A stretch of DNA of 64,000 nucleotides from Papilionanthe hookeriana x Papilionanthe teres. Lineage: Eukaryota; Streptophyta; Magnoliopsida; Asparagales; Orchidaceae. The notes under the pieces were generated by a model. The model was not told where the DNA came from. It worked only from the letters and a program-made list of their open reading frames with translations, and did not search any database. The position numbers were made by a program, and so were the translations under genes. Shown here one piece after another: positions 58,720-64,000 of the stretch (position 1 is the first letter of the stretch; every line of letters begins with the position of its first letter). The stretch spans positions 41,198,070 to 41,262,069 of the forward strand of contig CM040423.1 of the NCBI GenBank assembly GCA_022702705.1, in the 5' to 3' direction.

Positions 58720-59065
58720 TTGAAGTCCTAGGTCACAATGGTTTCTAACTTCCTAATTGATTGAATATTAGTAAACTACGATCAAAATGTTAATACTTCA
58801 ACATATGAAATTTGAAAGCACGGAAAATGATTATGGGAAAAATTCTAGTGAAAAGAACGAGAATAACACTTGTTACATCACAAAAGCATGAAAGAAGATC
58901 AACTACGTGACATAAGGTAGAAAAACACAGAAACTTTTACTAAACATATTGAAGATACAAATGAGAGAGCACACAAACCTACAACCAATCCAAGTGTTCC
59001 CCTCAATACACCAAATCCTAACCTTACAATGAAAGCACTCCATGATCTCCCTTATACATAGCCCT

Positions 59066-59125
<60 letters not shown>

Positions 59126-59600
59126 AACAAACTCTTTATACTTGAAGTAAAAATATCCCTAGAAGTTTTTTCCCAAAGTAAGAGGAACGTAAACCATAAT
59201 GCTTAACGAAGAAATTCTAAAACTACCTATAGAAAGCCTCCAGCCTGCAAGCAAACCCCGTAGGTCATGCCCAAGCTCTCCTTATATAAAAAAACCTTTT
59301 ATTCATGAAAAATCTTGCCAAAATAAGCATTCAGCTATCAACAGTGTAGCTACACCCATGCCCAACTTAATTATGTCAAAGATAGATGAACTATTCTAAG
59401 GTCTGACAAATTTACCCAGGTCACCCTTCCATAAAGTTTTTTCCACCTCGCATATTAGCTCCTCAGCGTGCAATCAACACCCGTAACCTGTAAGATACCA
59501 CCAAAATATCTTCCACAAGCATAAAATCATGTTAATTATGAAATAAAATATGATATTTAAGGAAGAAATCATCAAAAATTTGAGTTGTACCAGTAAGATA
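58720..59600. other. No gene seen; contains a CT microsatellite
   Basis: AT-rich. The frame 59199-59399 is open but unrecognised. (CT)n runs at 59069-59122. Confidence 0.5.
59069..59122. repeat. (CT)n microsatellite, about 54 bp
   Basis: Uninterrupted TC dinucleotides. Confidence 0.97.
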
Positions 59601-59839
59601 ACTAAAAAATCCATCGATGAAGAAGGGGCATGGGATTGACAAAGCCAAGTTACTCAAAAAAGAAGTATGGGTGCCTGTAGAGTTACAAAACGAAGAGCCA
59701 TTGTCAACAAATTTATAAGAATTTTCATCATATTCTCGAACCTCAAGTGATAATCAAAGAAGAGAAATAAGAAGTTTAAGAGAGCTTTATGAAGAAACTG
59801 ATGAGCTCAGCTTAGTTTGCTTATTTACAAATAATGAGA

Positions 59840-61285
59840 CGTTGAATTTTGAAGAAGCCATAAAAGATAAAGATAGAGATGTGCAATGGACGAAGAAATA
59901 AAATCTCTAGTAAAAAATGATACATGAGAGCTCACCACACTTTCACTTGGACATAAAGCTATTGGTGTAAAATGAATATACAAAATAAAGAATAATACAA
60001 ATGGCGGACTTGAAAATTACATAGCACTTCGAGTGGCAAAAGGATACAAGTGAAAATAATGTATCAATTATAATGAGGTATTTGCTCCTGTTATTCACAT
60101 GAAAACTATTCACTTAATTATTTTATTAGCTACACAAAATATATAATTGGTCGACTTTTCAAATGAATATGAAATCAACTTTTTTAAATGGATTTATTGA
60201 AGAAAAAGTATAAATCAAACAACCATTCAGATATATTAAATAGAACCATGAATCAAAAGTCTATAAATTAAAGAAGCCATAATATGAATTAAAACAAGCA
60301 CCAAAGGCATGGAATGCTAGAATCAATTCATACTTCAAACAAAATGATTATATTCAGTGTCCATATGAGAACGCCTTCTATGTGAAGAAGAATGATAATG
60401 AAGATATATTACTTATTTGTCTATATGTTGATGAACTTATTTTTACAAAGAATAATCCACTCTTATTCAAAGAATTTAAGCAAACGATCGTGAAAGAATT
60501 TGAGATGACAGATCTTGAACTTATATCATTCTTCCTTAGAATTGAAGTGAAGCAAAATAAAGAAGGTAGATTCATTAAAAAAGAAATATATGCAAAAGGA
60601 AGTTCTTAAGAAGTTTAATATAAAGAATTCAATCCAGCAAACGCGCAAGTGGAATGTAGTATCAAACTATCAAAGAAGATGAGAAGTTAGTAGATCCAAA
60701 TGTGTTCAAAAGTTTAATTGGAAGTTTTAGATATCTAACAGGCACAAGACCAGACATTCTATATGGAGTTGGAACTATCAGTCATAATATGAAAAAAATC
60801 CACTGAGGTGCAATCAAAAGCAGCTAAAAGGATTCTTCAGTATATTAAAGGTATGCTGACTCATGGACTTTTATATTCTCATTCTAATGAATATAAACTA
60901 AGATATTCGAATAGTGATTGGATGTAACACTGTATTCACATGGTGCTCAAAAAATAATTGATGCTTGCTATCTCGACGTCTGAAGTCAAATATGTTGCAG
61001 CAGCATCACGTATGTGTCATGCAACATGGCTAAGGAAGCTACTAAAAGAAATTGAATATTCTGAATATGAAGAAAAAAAAACTATATTGACAACAAATCA
61101 ACAATAACATTATAAAAAAAATATGAAAGAAGCAAACATATCAATATTCATTTTCATTACATAAGAGACCAAATCAAGGATCAAGAAATTCAAATGGAGT
61201 ATGTGAGAACTGAAGATCAAGTTGCAGATTTTCTCACTATGTTAGCTACAGAACGATTGATAAAATTTAAGACACTCTTGGAGTA
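59840..61285 (+). pseudogene. Copia reverse transcriptase / RNase H, broken
   Basis: NFEEAIKDKDRDVQWTKK near 59850, STFLNGFIEEKV at about 60175-60210, YELKQAPKAWNARINSYFKQ near 60280-60340, LICLYVDELIFTKNN at 60415-60455 (in functional relatives YVDDLIFT; the second catalytic Asp is Glu here), KEFEMTDLELISFFLRIEVK, GSFRYLTGTRPDILYGV-type block near 60720-60770, RILQYIKG, then RNase H (SEVKYVAAASRMCHATWLRK at about 60980-61040). Several stops. Confidence 0.85.
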
Positions 61286-61314
61286 GTTAATGAAAATTTT
61301 GATCTAAAGGGAAG

Positions 61315-61600
61315 TGTTTGAAATTAAATCAAAATTATTAAATATTGGAAATATCAAGAAGAGTGTATTTTAGTATTCCACATCTACTAAAAATTAGAAA
61401 ACTTCATTGTAGACTTTTCTAAATTATGCTAGCGTGTGAATGGTTTCTAAAATAATCTTTGTATTAGTATAAATAGGTCTCTAGCCTTGTCACTTGAAGT
61501 ATGAATGAAAAATAGTAAATTACTCTTCTTTGTCGCCCACACAAATTTCTCATTCATCCCTTCATATTTTCTACATATATATTTATTATATATTTTAACA
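61315..61600 (+). repeat. Copia 3' LTR, 286 bp
   Basis: TGTTTGAAATT ... TTTTAACA, directly after the purine tract. Contains a TATAAATA box at 61469-61476 and the usual transcription-start context. Clean TG...CA ends. Confidence 0.85.
61469..61476 (+). promoter_or_regulatory. LTR TATA box
   Basis: TATAAATA in the middle of the 3' LTR, the expected place at the end of U3. Confidence 0.65.
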
Positions 61601-61794
61601 AGGGGGCTGTAAATGCCTTTTCACACATTCCGTCAACTAATTAAGAGTTTTTCTTGGCTTTAGGAATACAATCATCGTGACATTTAATTATATCCAATTT
61701 GAAGTCTCAAATTGAACCCGATGCATTACAGTTATGCTCAACTGTGAAAAATGCTAGTTCACATTTTCATATTATGGTTTTGTAAAAATCATAA

Positions 61795-61981
61795 GTATTT
61801 ACACATCTAACACCTAAACTTCACTTTTTACATGTATGCCACCTTAACTATGCGGTAAATGTGTATTTTATTTTTTATTTTTTTTTAGTGAAAATGTTGG
61901 TATTTCTTATGTGATATGAAATTAAGAATTGAATGTTATCAATGTAAAAATGCAAAATTTAGGTATTAGACATGTAAATAC
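61795..61981. mobile_element. Fold-back (MITE-like) element, about 187 bp
   Basis: Left arm GTATTTACACATCTAACACC plus TAAACTT...TTTTTACA at 61795-61832 is the inverted complement of 61941-61981 (TGTAAAAATGCAAAATTTAG then GTATTAGACATGTAAATAC). No coding capacity; target duplication not determined. Confidence 0.7.
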
Positions 61982-62077
61982 AAAAATATTGGGTGTAAAT
62001 TCTCTCAAATAGATAGATGGACCTAGTATTATATTTTCTATCACATTGTTGTAGTAATTTCATGTGTGTGAATCTAA

Positions 62078-62347
62078 CCGTGCGTTTGGGGCGGCGGTAT
62101 GGTGCTCCACCGCACTTTTTTCTGTTTAGCAAAACTACATTTTGCCTGCATTTTCAAAAAACTGCAGTTGAAAGCTGCGCTTTCCCACCAGATATGACTA
62201 TCTGTGTTTACTGCTAGAAAGCTGCAGCCTGATTTTATATATATAAAAAAAAATTTTAATAGCCATTATTGTTTTTTAAACAGCAGCTTCTTCTTCAACA
62301 ATTTCTCAGTTGCTCTTCAAACAATTGCAGTTGCCCCAAACATACCC
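62078..62347. mobile_element. Tourist-like MITE, 270 bp, TAA target duplication
   Basis: Ends CCGTGCGTTTGGGGC and GCCCCAAACATACCC form a 15-bp imperfect inverted repeat; TAA at 62075-62077 and 62348-62350 is the 3-bp duplication typical of PIF/Harbinger-type MITEs. Interior has CTGCAG-rich palindromic pieces and no frame. Confidence 0.78.
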
Positions 62348-62415
62348 TAAAACTTTGTTGTGTTTATATGTGATATTAAATCTCAATCTTTTATTACAAA
62401 TAGATGGCTAAGAAT

Positions 62416-62830
62416 TCAATTAATAAATAGTCTTTTCAATGTTTTCGTAAATATTGTCAAGTTCATATTCCTCTGCTGGAAGACTATAACTTGTTGAGGC
62501 GCCTCCTTAATCATACTAAGCTTCTGGTTCTTCCTCACTATGTGCAGTCCAATATCAATAGATTTGTTTGATCCCTTGCGGTAAAGAACAAAGTTAACTT
62601 TTTTGAGTCGCAAATATGCTTGATTTTTGTGCTTCGCAAAAGGACACCGGATCTTACCCTCTGAAATATAAATGGGCAGTTGTGATGCCACCTACATGAA
62701 TTTCTCAATACCATTCAAGAACTCATCAAAGGTTCCATTTCATCATGGATATAGTCTGTAATACATTCAGCTCTCAAATAATGAATATCCATTTGCAGCG
62801 TAGATGTAGTTTTACAAATCAATGCAATTA
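62416..62830 (-). pseudogene. Second CACTA TNP2 N-terminal fragment
   Basis: The frame 62691-62416 reads MASQLPIYISEGKIRCPFAK HKNQAYLRLKKVNF then YRKGSN, the transposase-associated domain (KIRCPCxxCxN...) of CACTA TNP2. DNA at 62620-62830 is similar to 57105-57310 of the complete CACTA element (GATT.TTGTGCTTC, ATGCCAC.T, TGTAGTTTTAC/TGTAGCTTTATAC), so it belongs to the same family. Confidence 0.72.
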
Positions 62831-62924
62831 TTACGGAAAATAAAATTTAGTCAGCACTAATCAATATTTGAAGTCGACATTACTTGGCCAAGCAGATCTC
62901 AAGATCTCCCAAGGCTCATCAGTT

Positions 62925-63830
62925 GGTCCACATTTAATGTGATCAAACCATGTCTAAGACATCTCTATCTAATCTTTTTCGACACTCAATCTACGACACC
63001 TTATCACATATATCTCCATTTATTATTTTGTCTCTAAATGTCAGGACACTCATACATCCACCATAGCATTCTTATCTCAACAATAATTAACTCTTTTTTA
63101 TGATTCCCTTTTAAAGTCCAACAATCTACGCCATAGAGCATTATAGATCTCAGCACCGTCTATAGAATTTTCCTTTCAATATAAGTGGTACTTTTCTATC
63201 AAACAATAGGCTCAATGCATTCCTCCACTTCAACCAATTAACTTGAATTCTACTAATAAATTCCTCATCTTTATCATTGCTACTTTGAATATTAACTCGA
63301 TGCATTCCTTCAGTTCAGCCAACCAATGTAAATTTTGCAAACTATAATATCCCCATCTATATTGCCATCACTTTGAATAATAGACCTGATGTATTCCTTC
63401 AGTTCAACCAATCAAATTAAATTCTAAAAATAACATCCCCATCTATATCGCCATCACTTTGAACAATAGAACTGATGCATTCCTCCACTTCAACTAGTCA
63501 ACATGAATTCTACAAACTACATCCCCACCTGTATCTCCATCACTTTGAACAAAAGACCCGATGCATTCCTCCACTTCAACCTGTCAACGTAAAGTCAACA
63601 AATAACATCCCATCTATATCACCGTCACTTTGAACAATAGAAACTATGCATTACTCCACTACTTCAACCAACTAACTTGAATTCTACCTATAACATTCCC
63701 CATTCCCATCTATATTGACATCACTTTGAACAATAGACTTGTTGCATTACTCCACTTCTTCAACCAACCAACTTGAATGCTACTAATAACAAGTCCATCT
63801 AGATTCTCATACGTATCACTCAATACTTAT
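62925..63830 (-). mobile_element. RTE LINE fragment with internally amplified module (copy F)
   Basis: Minus strand. 62925-63200 matches the C-terminal RT part of copy A (compare 8620-8890: TTTAATGTGA.CAAACCA, TGAGTGGC-complement region, CCAACA.TCT..AC.ATA.AGCATT). From 63212 the segment coding for QSDGDIDGDVxSRIQVGWLKWRNASG recurs about seven times. It lies next to a CACTA N-terminal fragment, as copy E does. Confidence 0.8.
63212..63830 (-). repeat. Tandem array of an about 86-bp LINE-derived unit, ~7 copies
   Basis: Units start at about 63212, 63297, 63387, 63473, 63559, 63644 and 63740 (spacing 85, 90, 86, 86, 85, 96). Each has TGCATTCCTCCACTTCAACC, then AACTTGAATTCTAC.AATAAC, ATC.CCATCTATAT and CATCACTTTGAACAATAGA. 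On the minus strand each encodes part of one RT-downstream module of the RTE LINE. The period is not a multiple of three, so it is not a protein repeat. Another CATCACTTTGAACAATAG occurs at 63961-63978. Confidence 0.9.
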
Positions 63831-64000
63831 GTACATACATAACTAACACTTAAACTTCAATGTATAAGGAAATTTGCATACATACCATTGAAATCTTATA
63901 TATAACATACCACTGAAATCTTATATATCATACATACTTAACATTCTCGTCTATATCAACATCACTTTGAACAATAGTGCACTACCTAGTACCTATCATT

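Larger units (their letters stand above)
59640..61600 (+). mobile_element. Ty1/copia element, 5'-truncated, with 3' LTR
   Basis: Only the polymerase half remains, followed by a purine tract TAAAGGGAAG and a 286-bp LTR. Different lineage from the copia at 21262, as LTR and RT sequences differ. No left LTR, gag or integrase in the window. Confidence 0.82.

Overview
This window is flowering-plant nuclear DNA: AT-rich, with spliceosomal GT-AG introns and decayed plant-type transposons of almost every class. The species is not called. Nearly all long reading frames are transposon relics or low-complexity shadows. The one host gene is not visible as a long ORF because it is cut into very small exons.

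Host gene. Bases 23-45408 (+) carry 14 consecutive exons of the meiotic double-strand-break transesterase SPO11-1; only the first, N-terminal exon lies before the window. All 13 introns seen are GT-AG, every splice phase joins, and the catalytic tyrosine, the Toprim glutamate and the DxD motif are present. The coding parts sum to 1019 nt but span more than 45 kb. Four introns (10.2, 8.3, 8.7 and 13.9 kb) make up 41 kb of this, while the last eight exons sit in 1.6 kb. One exon is only 17 nt long (20923-20939), lies between introns of more than 8 kb, and is needed to keep the frame.

Intron contents. 2352-12570: a degenerate hAT transposon with three BED-finger modules, a 5'-truncated RTE LINE (-) and a copia RNase H scrap. 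12645-20922: an RTE LINE with a 15-bp target duplication, a Ty3/gypsy relic (-) split by a 500-bp hAT-like MITE with an 8-bp duplication, and an LTR-like segment. 20940-29682: a long TA microsatellite with a SINE, a near-complete decayed copia element, a second copia-type LTR with primer-binding site, an intronless DEAD-box helicase pseudogene and a minisatellite. 29925-43791: an internally deleted RTE copy, a PIF/Harbinger transposase relic, a 451-bp tandem duplication, LTR-like segments in inverted orientation, an L1-type ORF1 fragment and another RTE LINE.

Downstream of SPO11-1 (45409-64000) no host gene was found. A 1.7-kb direct tandem duplication begins at about 47359. Its second copy was later hit by a 614-bp solo LTR and by a 7364-bp CACTA element (51309-58672, 3-bp target duplication); the first copy preserves both unoccupied sites. 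After it come a 5'-truncated copia with intact 3' LTR, a fold-back element, a Tourist-like MITE and part of a second CACTA element of the same family. Both CACTA copies carry an RTE LINE fragment beside the transposase N-terminus, and in the second copy one module of that LINE fragment has expanded into about seven tandem units.
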